Shown: positions 35,661 through 46,780 of the stretch, one piece after another
Numbering within the stretch: the stretch's first letter is position 1
Layout: every line of letters starts with the position of its first letter
NCBI GenBank assembly: GCA_019671005.1
Contig: CM033726.1
Coordinates: 23,983,440 to 24,047,439 of the forward strand
Direction: 5' to 3'
DNA length: 64,000 nucleotides
From: Hibiscus mutabilis
Taxonomy: Eukaryota > Streptophyta > Magnoliopsida > Malvales > Malvaceae
Made by a program: the position numbers and the translations under genes
The notes under the pieces: model-generated
Told to the model about the DNA's origin: nothing
The model's database searches: none
The model's input: the letters and a program-made list of their open reading frames with translations, nothing else

Positions 35661-37111
35661 ACAGTATAACTACGTGAGCGTCTTCTCAACATTCCACGTT
35701 ATTACCTACAATTAATTCCTCTTCAAACACTAATCATACGCTGCTTATTTACAAATTTAAAACTCTCAATTCATTTTTTTTAATTTTATGTCGTTTAAGG
35801 TTTGGATCAATTTATGTTATTTCAAGTTCATATCGTTTTAGATTCAGATCTTATGATTTGAGACTCGAGTTATTAAAAGTTTGGATCATTTTGAGTTCTA
35901 ATTACTTCATATTCGAATAATTTTGTGTTACTTAATCATTTTGTTTGGGGTTTGGAATTTTTTGGGTTTGGTTAAGTTTTGTATTTGAGCCAATTAAAGT
36001 TCTAGTTGAACAAATTATTTACTTTTTATAGTCTAATCAAGTTATGCTAGGCTCAAATTCGGGTTGATCGAGGTATTTTATTTTAATTTAATACAAATGA
36101 TGATTTCATATTATTGACTCTTACAGTATAATGAGAAATAAAATCATAACTTGTTTTTCTTGTTCAAAAAAATCGTAACTTGATTTGCTTTTTTTCCCCT
36201 TGTGCTTTGGATGAGGAAAATCAAATAACAATGTTTACACGTGATGTGCAGAAAAGGGTGATATCCTTGGAGGAGCAGATCCAACAATTCTCAACCGTTC
36301 GATCAAACTCACAAACATGACGGGCAGTGATGCACAAACAGATGCCATTCTTTCCAAAGCATTCTTTCTTATAAGTATCGGAAGCAATGACATCTTCGAG
36401 TATCTGTTTAACCTCACCGTACCACCATCCATGACCATTCCAGAGTTCAACGCCACATTGGTATCCACATATGAATACCATTTAAAGGTTTGGCACGAAT
36501 TTGGCCCTTCCTTGCCTTCAAATCATTCCTTGTAAAGCAGTACATGATCAGTACTCACTATTAGTATTACCATCTATGAAGGCTCGCCTTTCAGACTCTG
36601 TACGACCTCGGTGCCCGAACATTCGGTATCTTAACCGTTCCGCCGAATGGGTGCACCCCATTTGCTCGAGCTGTTTTCAGTACTCCCGTATACCATAATC
36701 ATAGCTGCTTTGATCCGGCACAGCAGTTTGCGCAAGCGTTCTATATTGAGGCACCGGCCTTACTAGAACAGTTTAGCTCACAAGTTCACGATATACAATA
36801 TTCGCTCGCGAATACGTATTTTGTGACCTCTACTATGATGGAAGATATGGTCGCCTTTGGTAACCATCATTTCCTCTTTCGAAAGACATTTTGCGTACAT
36901 GTTCTCACTTAAGTCCGACCTCTTGTGATCCAGGTTTCAAGGATATTTCACCAGCTTGCTGCGGAAATGGGACTTATCCATGAAATAAAAGGCCACCTTT
37001 TGTTCGAATCGTGACGAATACTTGTTTTGAGATCAGTTTCATCCGACACAGATTTCTTCGGAGTTGGCAGCCGTAACTCTATTTGGTGCATCGGAATGGC
37101 TTGTGACATAA

Positions 37112-37331
37112 TTTCGCATCTTTGTATTTGTATAACTTTTGCTTTTAAACACAAAAATGAGGGAGCAGTCCAATCCAAGCATGCGAATCAAATAAGTGTA
37201 AACTGTAGAGCTGTTTGGTCCTACTCCTACCATGGACCCTACAGTTTTTCTACCTTTTCAACTTAGTTAATAGTAATATGTAATTTGTAATAATCATGTG
37301 TATAATCGTTCTTAACGAGGTGCTACACAGG

Positions 37332-37362
<31 letters not shown>

Positions 37363-37658
37363 TGATTCAGTATAATTCTATGCATTGTCGGTAATCTTAT
37401 AATGACAATATTATTAAGAATGATTTAAATAAATTTAGTTTAAAAATTTATAATTATGTATCACCATTTGATTTACTGACGACACATTAAATTATACATT
37501 GTAAGTCGAAGATGGCCGACAATATGTCAAAGATGTCGATATCGCAATCCTATCAGCTCACGCTTCATGAGGATGCTCCTAGACCATTAAACCGCTGCTA
37601 GATCGTGATGTTCTTGATCCTTCTTACTATAAACATGTTCGAACTTAAATATTAAAGC
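37112..37658. other. No gene seen
   Basis: Probable 3' flank of the GDSL pseudogene followed by AT-rich sequence; apart from the ATT microsatellite I see no repeat or coding signal. Confidence 0.5.
37333..37362. repeat. (ATT)n microsatellite
   Basis: Nine to ten consecutive ATT units. Confidence 0.95.
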
Positions 37659-37676
37659 TCGAGCTTCCTTTCAATT

Positions 37677-37678
<2 letters not shown>

Positions 37679-37716
<38 letters not shown>
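37679..37716. repeat. (AT)n microsatellite
   Basis: About 18 uninterrupted AT units. Confidence 0.95.
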
Positions 37717-37719
<3 letters not shown>

Positions 37720-38232
37720 CATCATTGTTGTCGTTATCATTATCGTCTTGTTATTCTTTCATTCATTTTGTTCTTTTATGTTTAATTTAATCCGAAACCC
37801 GAAATAAACCGAATTAAACTAAAACTGAACTAAATTTTAGTTGAACCAAAAATGATTTTCAACCGAACCGAATGGACCCGAACCGAAAGCAACCCGAATT
37901 GAAGGCAACTCGAAATAAAAAATATATTAAAGTATATAAATAATGATGAGATGTGAACTGTCGCACAACTCACCAAAAAGCCAAATATATAAGCTATATA
38001 AAGTTATATATAGGGTGGAAAAGCCTAACTCAACCTGAAAACACGACTAAAATTGATCGATCTCAAACTAACCCGATATTAACCCGACCCAAAATCAACT
38101 GACCTGAAAGTCAACTGAACTGAAATTACCATAGACCCAAACTAAAACCGAACCAGACCCATACCGACCTAAACCGAAAGTAGTCAAACTCGAAATGACC
38201 CGAACCGAATGACCCGTTTCCCACCTCTAGTG
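37717..38232. repeat. CCGAA-rich dispersed repeat
   Basis: A run of irregular repeats of AACCGAA, ACCCGAA and AACTGAA text (37790-38220), ending CCCACCTCTAGTG. On the minus strand it would begin with AGAGGTGGGAAACGGG, like several non-autonomous hAT-like repeats. The 10-bp sequence TCGAGCTTCC occurs at 37659-37668 and 38233-38242, so it may flank an insertion of 564 bp that includes the AT microsatellite. Ends and class are uncertain. Confidence 0.4.
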
Positions 38233-38239
38233 TCGAGCT

Positions 38240-38850
38240 TCCAGAAGAACCCCTCATGTAGTTCACATATTGTATGGTGCAAACACTTCCATGCATAAGA
38301 GGCTTTCTCCTTATTTTTTCATTCAAAATATTGCCAGAAGGAAAGTATGTGGCCCTATAAACACAAGAAATAAGACTATTAGGCTCTTGGATCACTCTCC
38401 AAATCTATTTACTAAGAATGACGAGATTAAAGCTGTGGAGGTCACAAAAACCGATCCCTTTGGAATTTTTGAGGGTGCACATGCGTTACCAAGCAACAAG
38501 GAACCAACCTCTCTCATTGGTTTTCTCTGTCCAGTAATAGCATCGCATGGTGCAAACCATGTCATCAATCGAAGTTTGGGGAAGTAAGTAGCGGGTCCTA
38601 ACATATTGAGGCAGGGCCTGGGTAACAACTTTAATGAATATTTACCTTCCTCTATAGGATAAAAGGTGCTTGGTCCATCCTGCCACACTAGTATTAACTT
38701 TGTCTCGAACATAGCCTCAAAGCATTGGTTTTATTTTTGCCAATGAACAATGGCATGCCAAGGTAGAGCCCTACATCGTCGACTACTCTAACACTCAATA
38801 TATTGGTCAATAGTTGCTTATGCTGGGTGGGAGTGTTAGGGCTGAAGAAG
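38240..38850 (-). pseudogene. LINE ORF2 remnant, part downstream of RT
   Basis: Minus-strand sequence continuing the LINE at 39975-41551 across the inserted MITE: STIFFSPNTPTQHKQLL and VDDVGLYLGMPLFIGKNKTN, then CLNMLGPATYFPKL-type and GRKIRRKPLMHGS-type text in shifted frames, and WRVIQEPNSLISCVYRATYF near 38340. These blocks are typical of plant L1-like ORF2 between RT and RNase H. Several stops and frame changes; the RNase H end is missing at about 38240. Confidence 0.8.
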
Positions 38851-38858
38851 ATGGTTGA

Positions 38859-39966
38859 TAGGGGTGAGCAAAACTCGACTCGACTCAAAAAAAATTGATT
38901 TTTTTTTTAATTTCAAGTTATTTGAGTCGAGTTATTCGAGTTGTTTGAGCCAACTTGAGTAACTTGAAAAAAAATCGAGTTTGAGTCGAGTTGAATTTTG
39001 CCGAAAAATCGAAAAACTAAATTTTACAGTTTTACGATTTAGTCCCTAATTTAATTTTTCTTCAATTTCTCCTTCATTTTAAGCCCATTTTTGACCAAAT
39101 TTGAACCATATATTCCTAAACCAATGTAGAATACTTATTTAACTTCAATTCATATTTTTGAAAATAAAATTCATATTTTTTCAATTTAGCCCCTTAACTT
39201 TGTATAATTTCCTCATTTCTTCAATCCCTCTTTCGTTTTAAGTCAAATTTTGACCAAATTTGAACCACATGCTCCTAAACCACTGTAGAATACCTATTTA
39301 GATTCAATTCATATTTTTAAATTAAATTTCCTACTTTTACAATTTAAACCCTCAACTTTGAATGATTTCCTATTTCTTCATTTCTTCTTTTGTTTTAAGT
39401 CTATTTTTGACCAAAATTAAACCACATGATTCACTAATACTATATTATATCTATATAAATTCAATTCATATTTTTAAAAAATATATTCTTTTTGCAATTT
39501 ACTCCTTTAACTTTACATTTTATTTAATTTGATCATTCTACTGAAATTTTTTGTAAAGTTTTTTCTCCACATCAATTCATTGACTCATTTAAACTCCCAT
39601 CAATACTTTATCCCCGAAATTTCCTTATTTAAAAATAATATTATAAATATATTTTAGAAGTTTAGATGATATTTTTTATTAAATAACATTTCAAATCTGA
39701 CTTATACATGTGAAAAATAATATGAAGAATTATATATACATATCTTATATGATTAGAGAAAGTCATTTAAATTGGAATCAAACTGTACTATAACATGATA
39801 AATAATTACAATTAAATTTGTAAAAGAACTCGAAAACTCGACTCGGCTTGAACTTGACTCGAATCGAAAAAATTATAAATTTAGTTTGAGTTGTAAAATA
39901 TTTTGCGTCAACTCGAATAACTCAAAATTTTTGAATCGACTCGAATCGATCTAACGCTCATCCTTA
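38859..39966 (+). mobile_element. hAT-like MITE, copy 1
   Basis: 1108 bp, non-coding, with short terminal inverted repeats TAGGGGTGAGC and (complement of the right end) TAAGGATGAGC, and an 8-bp flanking duplication ATGGTTGA (38851-38858) and ACGGTTGA (39967-39974), 7 of 8 identical. It interrupts a LINE frame exactly between the two copies of the duplicated bases. Subterminal TCGAGT/ACTCGA motifs are dense at both ends and the middle is AT-rich with three related copies of a segment containing TTGACCAAATTTGAACCA. An inverted second copy lies at about 56199-57270. TIR form and 8-bp duplication fit hAT non-autonomous elements. Confidence 0.85.
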
Positions 39967-39974
39967 ACGGTTGA

Positions 39975-41551
39975 TTTATCAAAATTTACATGTTCCCTTG
40001 AGGAATAGCGTACAAATGGAGGACTTCTTTGAGTCTCATGGCCTTAGCTGCAGAGTTCCTCAAGAACACAATGATGTCATCTGCATAGAGCAAGTGAGTG
40101 ACTCTTGGCCCTTGTTGACTTGCTCATATGCCTCTGATTCTACCCGCTTGTTGCTCAGCATGTAAAGAAGCCGAGAGGCCTTGAGTGCAAAAGAGGAAGA
40201 TGATAGTGGGTCACCCTGCCTCAAGCCTCGTTGTGGGAAAAACTCAAGAGATAAAGCACCATTAACTCTTGCTAAAAAGGAAACATGAGAAATATAAGAC
40301 ATGATTAAATCAACCCAAACAGAATTGAAACCAAGTTTAATCATAACGTTTACGCAAAAAAGGCCATTCGACCCTGTCAAAGGCTTTCTCTATATCAAGC
40401 TTGAGGGCTACACCCTTGTTAGGACCATTCTTAGGGGCGTTCAAGTAGTGGACAAGTTCATGGGCCATAAGGATATTTGTTGAGATCAACCTCCCTTTAA
40501 TGAAGGCTTCCTGATTACCACTGATGTAGAAAGAGAGGAGCGGCTTCATTCTGTTAACAATGACCTTCAAAATAATTTGTACAGAACTGTTCATAAGTTG
40601 ATGGGGCGCAGTTGCTTTATGTTTTCAGGCTCAACCACCTTGGAGATTAGTACTATAATATTTTTGTTGACAACATACATGTCTACTTTACGATTAAAAA
40701 GGTCCATACATAAGCTAATCACATCAGCTCCAACTGTGTCCCAATGTTGCCTAAAGAAGTTGCTAGAAAGACCATCTATTGTAGGGGCCTTGCTCGGGTT
40801 AATATCCTGAAAGGCTGGAATAATCTCATCAACAGTAAAGGGTTTGTTAAGGTTAGTGTTCACATTAGGAGTAATGGAGGGAACAATATTATCAAGAAGA
40901 GAATGATGAGTATAAGGGTTAGAGGAGGCAAAAAATCTGGAAGTAGTCAACAATCACGTACATGACATCCTCTTTCTTATCCTAACACTATCCATCTTGG
41001 TCAAAGAGAGCTTTAATGTAATTATTTTTTCGGTATCCTAAGGATCTAGCATGGAAGTATGATGTGTTGTGGTCCCCTTGTGACAACCATAAGACACAAG
41101 AACTTTGAGCCTAATAGGTTTTTTCCTTGACAATGAGGCCCTTGAATTTTTTCTTGTTTCCAAGAAATAGTCCATATCCTTGTCTAAGAGCTGACGAGAG
41201 AGACAAGAGTCAATGTAAGTTTTCAACTCCTTAATAGGTTGTTGAGCTGAGTCTTTATGGTTGTTCTCCCAATTTTTTAGGGCTCCTCCAATAGTATATA
41301 TTTTATCCATGGCATTCCATGTGTAAATGACCAACCAGTCTGAACATTAGAGACGTAGACAGTTTCTTTGGCCAACAATTATCATACCTGAAGTAATCTC
41401 CTTTAAACTTGATCCCTCTCGGTTGTCTCAACCAAACAGTGTCCATAATTAGGTAACAGTGATCGGAGTTAGTAGTATATTAGGATGTAACCTTAAAGTT
41501 TTGGTGGAGTAGGATACAGTTTGCAACAAATATGTCTAGATGTTCATGAAT
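39975..41551 (-). pseudogene. LINE ORF2 remnant (endonuclease end and RT)
   Basis: Read on the minus strand from about 41551: end of the endonuclease domain (SDHCYLIMDTVWL), linker, then RT with FTVDEIIPAFQDINPSKAPT, KQLRPINL, NQEAFIKGRLISTNILMAHE, LKLDIEKAFDRVEW, RGLRQGDPLSS and the catalytic YADD box (about 40072-40089, in a shifted frame). Order and motifs are those of plant L1-like LINEs. Frameshifts near 40080, 40350 and 40600 and other lesions make it non-functional. The left end meets the MITE; the right end is cut by the 5' LTR of element D. Confidence 0.85.
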
Positions 41552-41727
41552 TGTGTTGAGATATTTGATTTTGATATAACTTGAATGGAAAATGTTTTTG
41601 GACTTAAACATATTTGCAAAAGTATTTCAAAAGTCTATTAAATTGAAAAATATGTTTGAAAGGTTTTCAAAGGGTTTTTGACTTGTTTAAATGCTTTCAA
41701 AATAACCCAAAAGTCAAAAACAGAACT

Positions 41728-41920
41728 TGTATACCGTTACACTTATTAGTGTATCGATACCCAGTCAGTTGTACCGGTATCCATCTTACCCATGCCAATA
41801 CGCCCTTTTGTTTCCCCAAAAATCCAAATTACATTAGCCAAATAGAATATCGATATGGCTTTAGCCATACTGATACACAAAGGGGTGTACTGATACACTT
41901 GTATAGTGTACCGACACCTA
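41728..41920. repeat. Cluster of GTATCGATAC-like dyad motifs in D's LTR
   Basis: Six or seven copies of a degenerate 10-mer: perfect palindrome GTATCGATAC at 41751-41760, GTACCGGTAT at 41771-41780, ATATCGATAT near 41848, ATACTGATAC near 41868, GTACTGATAC near 41887 and GTACCGACAC near 41908. The same motif family fills the LTRs of the unrelated elements F and G. Confidence 0.82.
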
Positions 41921-42370
41921 GTGTAAAAAATGACCAACGGTTCTTTCTATTTAAAGCAAGTATACTGTTAACACCTCAAAAGTTCTAATTTTCACGTATA
42001 TATTGCCATGCTATTGCTTGACTTTGGGTACATATTTGTGCATTTAGCTAGTAGATTCATTTATTTGCATCTAGGAGTTAAGGAATATACAATTTTCATT
42101 GCCAGAGTGAAGGGGTACTTTCTTGTTGTGGTTGGCATGTAAGGAGCAGGTTGGTAGGAGCAGAAGAGAAATGTTGAGTTCAGTTGGAAAAAGTAGGAAG
42201 AGGATTGCCAAGCTCGGTTGGCAAAAGAAGAAAGATCGATGCCTAGTCAGTAGTCATTAGTTAAAGCCAGGTCAGCCTAAATTTAAAAAAAGGATAAGAT
42301 AATAATGTGCCTACATTTGTTCGTAACAACCTTTCAAGATTCAAACCCAAACTAGGGTTTCTACAAGCGC

Positions 42371-42380
42371 CTATATAAAG
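42371..42380 (+). promoter_or_regulatory. TATA box of D's LTR promoter
   Basis: CTATATAAAG in a GC-richer context, about 820 bp into the LTR, the best candidate for the transcription start of this element. Confidence 0.6.
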
Positions 42381-43366
42381 GAAGCCCATCGATGAGCCAA
42401 TGAGGCTGCGCCATAAGAAATGAGGGTAGAGGGCAAACCGTGATTTGACCAAGCCGTGATCGAGAGCTTTGGACCCATTGAAGGGTTGCATCAAGGATCC
42501 CCTTCTTTGTTTAATTCTCTTAGTTTTTAATTCCATTATGATGGCGATGTTTGAAAATGATATTGTGCTGATGGTTTCCTTAGCCATGAACTAATTCTTT
42601 AAGTTGGCTAGGTGTGTTTGCGATGAAAACTTAGCTTTATTTAGGTTTTTAATAATTGAATGCCTTGATATTTTTGTCTATTTTGCTAGTGCTTACTTTT
42701 ATTATATTTTATGCCACACGACAGTTGGCATTGAATGCTTATTATCCCTTAATATCTTAACAGACATAGGAGATAAGGATTAATTGTTAAATACTAAGGA
42801 GAGAAACTTTGACAGAAGATGTTCAAGTAGATGAGCTTAGCTTGGAAGTGAATATACCCCTTAGGAGTAAAGATTAAAAATTTGTTGAGTTAATTATATG
42901 AAAACAATACTATAGACATATATGTGTTAAAGGTAATTAACTTAGAGTATTGTCATCGATAGAGGGAATGCTACTTTAAAATCTGCTCAACAATAAAACC
43001 AAGGCTAAAAGTTATTAGTTACTGTCTTTGTTAGTGTAAAATCCAAGCATCCCTTGCTAACACCAACCCATCATCTTGTCTCAATTGTTTGCCAAACTGA
43101 CTGAATTCTCACTTTATTTTCTCTTACTCATTTTCTTAATTAAAATCCAATCTCAATCACCAACCTATTCTTTCCAATTCACAAGTAATTATTGTAGCAT
43201 TTAATTCTTGGAAAATCCCTATGGATATGTACTCAGTATATTGTTGAATTACTTGCTAGTTGTGTGTACTTGCACGTAAAAAGACCTATTGCTTGTGCAA
43301 TATTTACTCGTATTATTACACTAAATTATTGATCTTATGCCAAGTGTTAGTCAGTCGACAAGTTTT

Positions 43367-43384
43367 TGGCACCATTGCTGGGGA
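43367..43384 (+). other. Primer binding site of element D
   Basis: TGGCACCATTGCTGGGGA, a degenerate form of the TGGCGCCGTTGCCGGGGA site of Athila-type elements; element E has the intact form at 48337-48354. Confidence 0.8.
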
Positions 43385-43654
43385 TTGCAGCCGAATTGAT
43401 TGTTTTAATTTTTACTTGTTTTTTGTTTGTTTTACTTATTTTGTTTGTGTATGACCAGGAGCCGCATTACGAAGGAATATTTATTATACAACCTAAAGAT
43501 TGAAAGAACCTTACACAGGTTAGGAGAAAACTGCGAAAATAGCTCTTAATGGAAATGGTGGAGTAGATGGTGTCCCAAACAATCAAGAAAATCTGGCAAT
43601 ACATGAAGAGATACCGCCAGCGCCTGCTATTGTTGTGGAAGAAGAATGACCTAT

Positions 43655-45630
43655 CAGAGAACACTTGATGCCATGGCTGATTGGTTCAGAGGTAAATAGA
43701 ACTAATTTTGAACTTAAACTGGTAATGATCCAAATGTTGTTGAATGTAGGTCAATTTGATGGAGCACCTACCGGAGATCCAAGGCAACACTTGAAGCGAT
43801 TCATAGAAGTTTGCCAACTATTTCAGCAACTTGGTGTAGCTGAAGAAACAGTAAATTGAGACTATTCTCATTCTCTCTAAAAGATAGAGCAAAATGTGGC
43901 TAAGTTGTTTGCCACATGGTTCAGTTACTTCATGGGCAGAATTATGCCAGAAGTTTCTTCTGAGGTTCCAGCCACCTAAACTTAATGCCAAGTGGCGGAG
44001 TAAAATCATTACTTTTAGGCGGGCTGATGATGAGACTTTGTATGACTCCTGGGAGTGTTTCAATGACCTTTTGAGAAGGTGCCCCATGCATGGATTTCCT
44101 ACTTAGACCCAAATGGAGACCTTTTATAATGGAATCAATGCTCATGCCAGGACTGTGGTTGATGTTTTGGAAAATGGTTTATTGCTAGGCAAGAATTATA
44201 CGGTGGCATTTGACATCCTTGAAAGGATTGCCACGAATGATATCTAGTATCCTACTGCCAGACTGAGAATCAAAACAAAATTCGCTGGAAAATTGGAGCT
44301 GGATGCATTGTCATCTATTAATGCTCAGATTTCCAACCTCACTAACATAGTAAAAACAATGCAAAAGCCTACTAAAGTCCGAGAAGTAAAGGCATTGGAA
44401 CCATTCTACACTATTTGTGGAGAGTATCATAATGTGGATGAATGCCCAACAAACCCTAAATCGGTAAATTCTTTTGGTAATTTCAATCGTGATTTTAACC
44501 CACATTCCAATACTTATAACATAGGTTAGATGCAACATCCAAACTTTTCTTGGGAAAATTAGGGTGGTAATCAATTTAATGCCCAGCGTCAGAACAACAA
44601 CACATCGCCAGGATTCAACCATAATGTAATGCCACAAAGAGCACAAAATAATTCCCATCCAGGACAAAAATCTACCTAGGGGAACACTTTAACAGATTAC
44701 ATGAAGCAAAATAATGCAACTATCTAGAGTTTAGCAGCATCTATGCGAAACTTGGAGGTCCAACTAGGACAGATTGCCAATGCACTCAGTAACATACCCT
44801 AGAGAACTTTGCCAAGTGATACAGAAGATGCTCGACAAAAAGGGAATGAACAATGCAAAGCAGTTACTATTCAGAGTGGAAAGCAATGCGAGAATCAGAC
44901 ACCTATCAAACAGTCAACTATTTTTCATGACGAGAAGTTGGTGCCAATAAATGAACCCAATGAAGCAGAGAAAAAGGAGGCGAGCACTAACAATGTCAGA
45001 ACTCAATTCAATGCCAATACCACTTTGGCAAAACTAGCGGAGCTAGCATTTGCCTATCCGTCATCACCTTTTCCATAGAGACTCCAAAAACACAAGCAAG
45101 ATCAGCAGTTTAAGAGCTTCTTAGAAGTTATTAAACAATTGCAAATCAATATACCGTTGGTGGAAGCTCTCGAAAAAATACCCAACTACGTTAAATTCAT
45201 GAAGTACATCTTGTCCAAAAAGAGGAGACTGGGTGATTTTGATACTGTCACTCTTATTGAGAGATGCAGTGCAACGATAACCAATAGATCGCCACCAAAA
45301 CTGAAAGATCTAGGAAGTTTCAATATTCCCTGTAGGATTGGAAATAAATCTATGGGTAAAGCACTGTGTGACCTGGGAGCCAGCATCAATTTGATGTCAA
45401 TGTCAGTTTTTAGGAAGCGTGGTATTAAAGAAAGGCCTACCATGGTAACACTCCAGCTGGCAGATCGCTATTATGCACATCCCAAGGGTAAGATTGAGGA
45501 TGTGTTAGTAAAGGTAGATAAATTTATATTCCTAACTGATTTTATTATTTTAGGGTATGAGGTTGATGTTAATGTCCCAATCATATTGGGAAGACCATTT
45601 CTTTCCACGGGTTTATATACAAAAAGGTGA
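43655..45630 (+). pseudogene. Athila-type gag and protease of element D
   Basis: Capsid: GQFDGAPTGDPRQHLKRFIE, LPHGSVTSWAELCQKFLLRF, DETLYDSWECFNDLLRRCPM. A knuckle-like region follows (ICGEYHNVDECP, where the first Cys of the usual C-x2-C is replaced), then LRNLEVQLGQIANAL-type coiled coil and LPSDTEDARQKGNEQCKAVT. The protease site is ALCDLGASINLMSMSVF with VPIILGRPFLSTG downstream. From 43894 to 45630 a single frame is kept; the eight internal stops (44104, 44245, 44527, 44560, 44677, 44725, 44800, 45076) are all TAG. A one-base insertion near 45622 then shifts the frame, and the next stop (45656) is again TAG. Confidence 0.88.
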
Positions 45631-45635
45631 GCTTA

Positions 45636-46780
45636 CTATGAATATAAATGACCAATAGGTTACGTTTAACGTATTTCAAGCTCTTAAGTGTGCAGATGAA
45701 CCTGAGGAATACCAAGATATAGAGATCATGGAGTCCATTTTCAATGTGGACATAGCAAAGATTGCCAGGGTACAGATGTTGATGCTAGGGAACTGGATGA
45801 TGAAGATATGATGAGTGAAGAATATGAAGAACCAACCATGTTTAATGAGGTAATGAGTTATTTTAGGAGACCTGAGCCTCATGATTTGGCTGGCAGAGAA
45901 ATCAAGGCACCCAAACCATCTATAGAGGAGCCAAAAGAACTCGAGTTGAAACCTTTGCCAAGCCACCTCAAATATACTTACTTGGGAGAGAACTCAAATT
46001 TTCCAATAATCATTGTCGCTGATTTGATTGATGACCAGGAGAAAAGGCTATTGGAGATATTGGGAAACTATAAGCAAGCCCTGGGATGGACCCTAGCTGA
46101 TAGATGATATCCTAGGGATAAGCCCAATAATTTGCATGCAGAAAATCATTTAAAAGGACTACCACAGTAAAACAATTTAGGACCAGAAGAGCCTGAATCC
46201 GAGCATGAATGAGGTAGTCAAGAAAGAAGTCAGTAAGTGGCTAGATGTCCGGATAATTTATCCCATTTCTGATAGCTCGTGGGTTAGCCCAGTGTAGCAG
46301 TGTGTGCAAAAAAAAGGGTGGGATGACCGTGGTTCAGAACAACAAAGATGAACTAATCCCTTCGAGGACTGGGACATGATAGAGAGTGTGCATAGATTAC
46401 AGGAAGCTAAATAATACCACCTAGACTAGAAGGATCACTTTCCACTGCCCTTTATCGATCATATGTTGGACAAATTGGCAGGGAAGCTATTTTGTTGCTT
46501 CTTGGATGGCTACTTGGGCTATAATCAGATTGTCATCACTCCAAAAGATCAGGAAAATACTATTTTCACTTGTCTATATGGGGCATTCTCCTTTAAAATG
46601 ATGCCCTTTGGATTATGTAACACCCCAACAATGTTTTAGCGTTGTATGATTTCGATTTTCTCATATATGATCGAGAATAACTTAGAAGTCTTCATGTATG
46701 ACTTCTTAGTCTTTGGAAAAACTTTCAAGGAATGCCTTTATAGTTTGGAACTTGTTCTACAAAGATGCATTGAAACCAAC
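45636..46780 (+). pseudogene. Reverse transcriptase of element D, N-terminal part
   Basis: Continues from protease in shifted frames: ELKPLPSHLKYTYLGENSNF, IIVADLIDDQEKRLLEILGN and ALGWTLAD (the pre-RT segment of Athila polyproteins), then broken RT sequence to FLDGYLGYNQIVITPKDQEN, FSFKMMPFGLCNTPTMF, a TAG where the family has Gln, and MYDFLVFGKTFKECLYSLEL at the catalytic block. The usual catalytic Asp-Asp (YMDDF or VDDF) reads MYDF, so one Asp is lost. Element E interrupts the frame at 46781; the sequence resumes at 52811 after the duplicated CCAAC. Confidence 0.85.
46776..46780 (+). other. Target site duplication of element E, left
   Basis: CCAAC before TGATAAGTG of E; identical CCAAC at 52811-52815 after E. 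Confidence 0.93.

Larger units (their letters stand above)
34419..37111 (+). pseudogene. GDSL (SGNH) esterase/lipase pseudogene
   Basis: Five exons can be traced: 34419-34699, about 34797-34930, 36252-36487, 36595-36859 and 36934-37111. The product begins with a signal peptide (MAKTCISRLLVVFLSLAVSL) followed by block I with the nucleophile Ser (YIFGDSTLDVGTNDF). Block III is FLISIGSNDIFEYL and the catalytic His lies in DQFHPTQ. Family members are secreted hydrolases of about 360 residues. Lesions: no AG acceptor before exon 2; a 14-residue internal duplication in exon 1; TGA at 36981; a frame change between there and the His block; TGA at 37028 where the family has Trp. The GT-AG boundaries of introns 3 and 4 are intact. 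A retroposon sits in intron 2. It is the only host gene seen here, and it is dead. Confidence 0.88.
41552..43360 (+). repeat. 5' LTR of element D
   Basis: The 3' end is fixed by the primer site at 43367 (...CAGTCGACA then AGTTTTTGG). The start at 41552 (TGTGTTGAGATATTTG) is inferred from the end of LINE homology, giving about 1.8 kb. It contains a cluster of GTAYCGRTAC-type motifs (41728-41920), a TATA box (42371-42380) and an inverted repeat TTGCCAA/TTGGCAA at about 42206-42226. The sister LTR is not visible. Confidence 0.68.

Noticed and set aside
34419..37111. Functional GDSL lipase gene
   Set aside because: Missing acceptor before exon 2, two TGA stops and a frame change in exon 5, and a retroposon at the exon 2 border make an active product unlikely.
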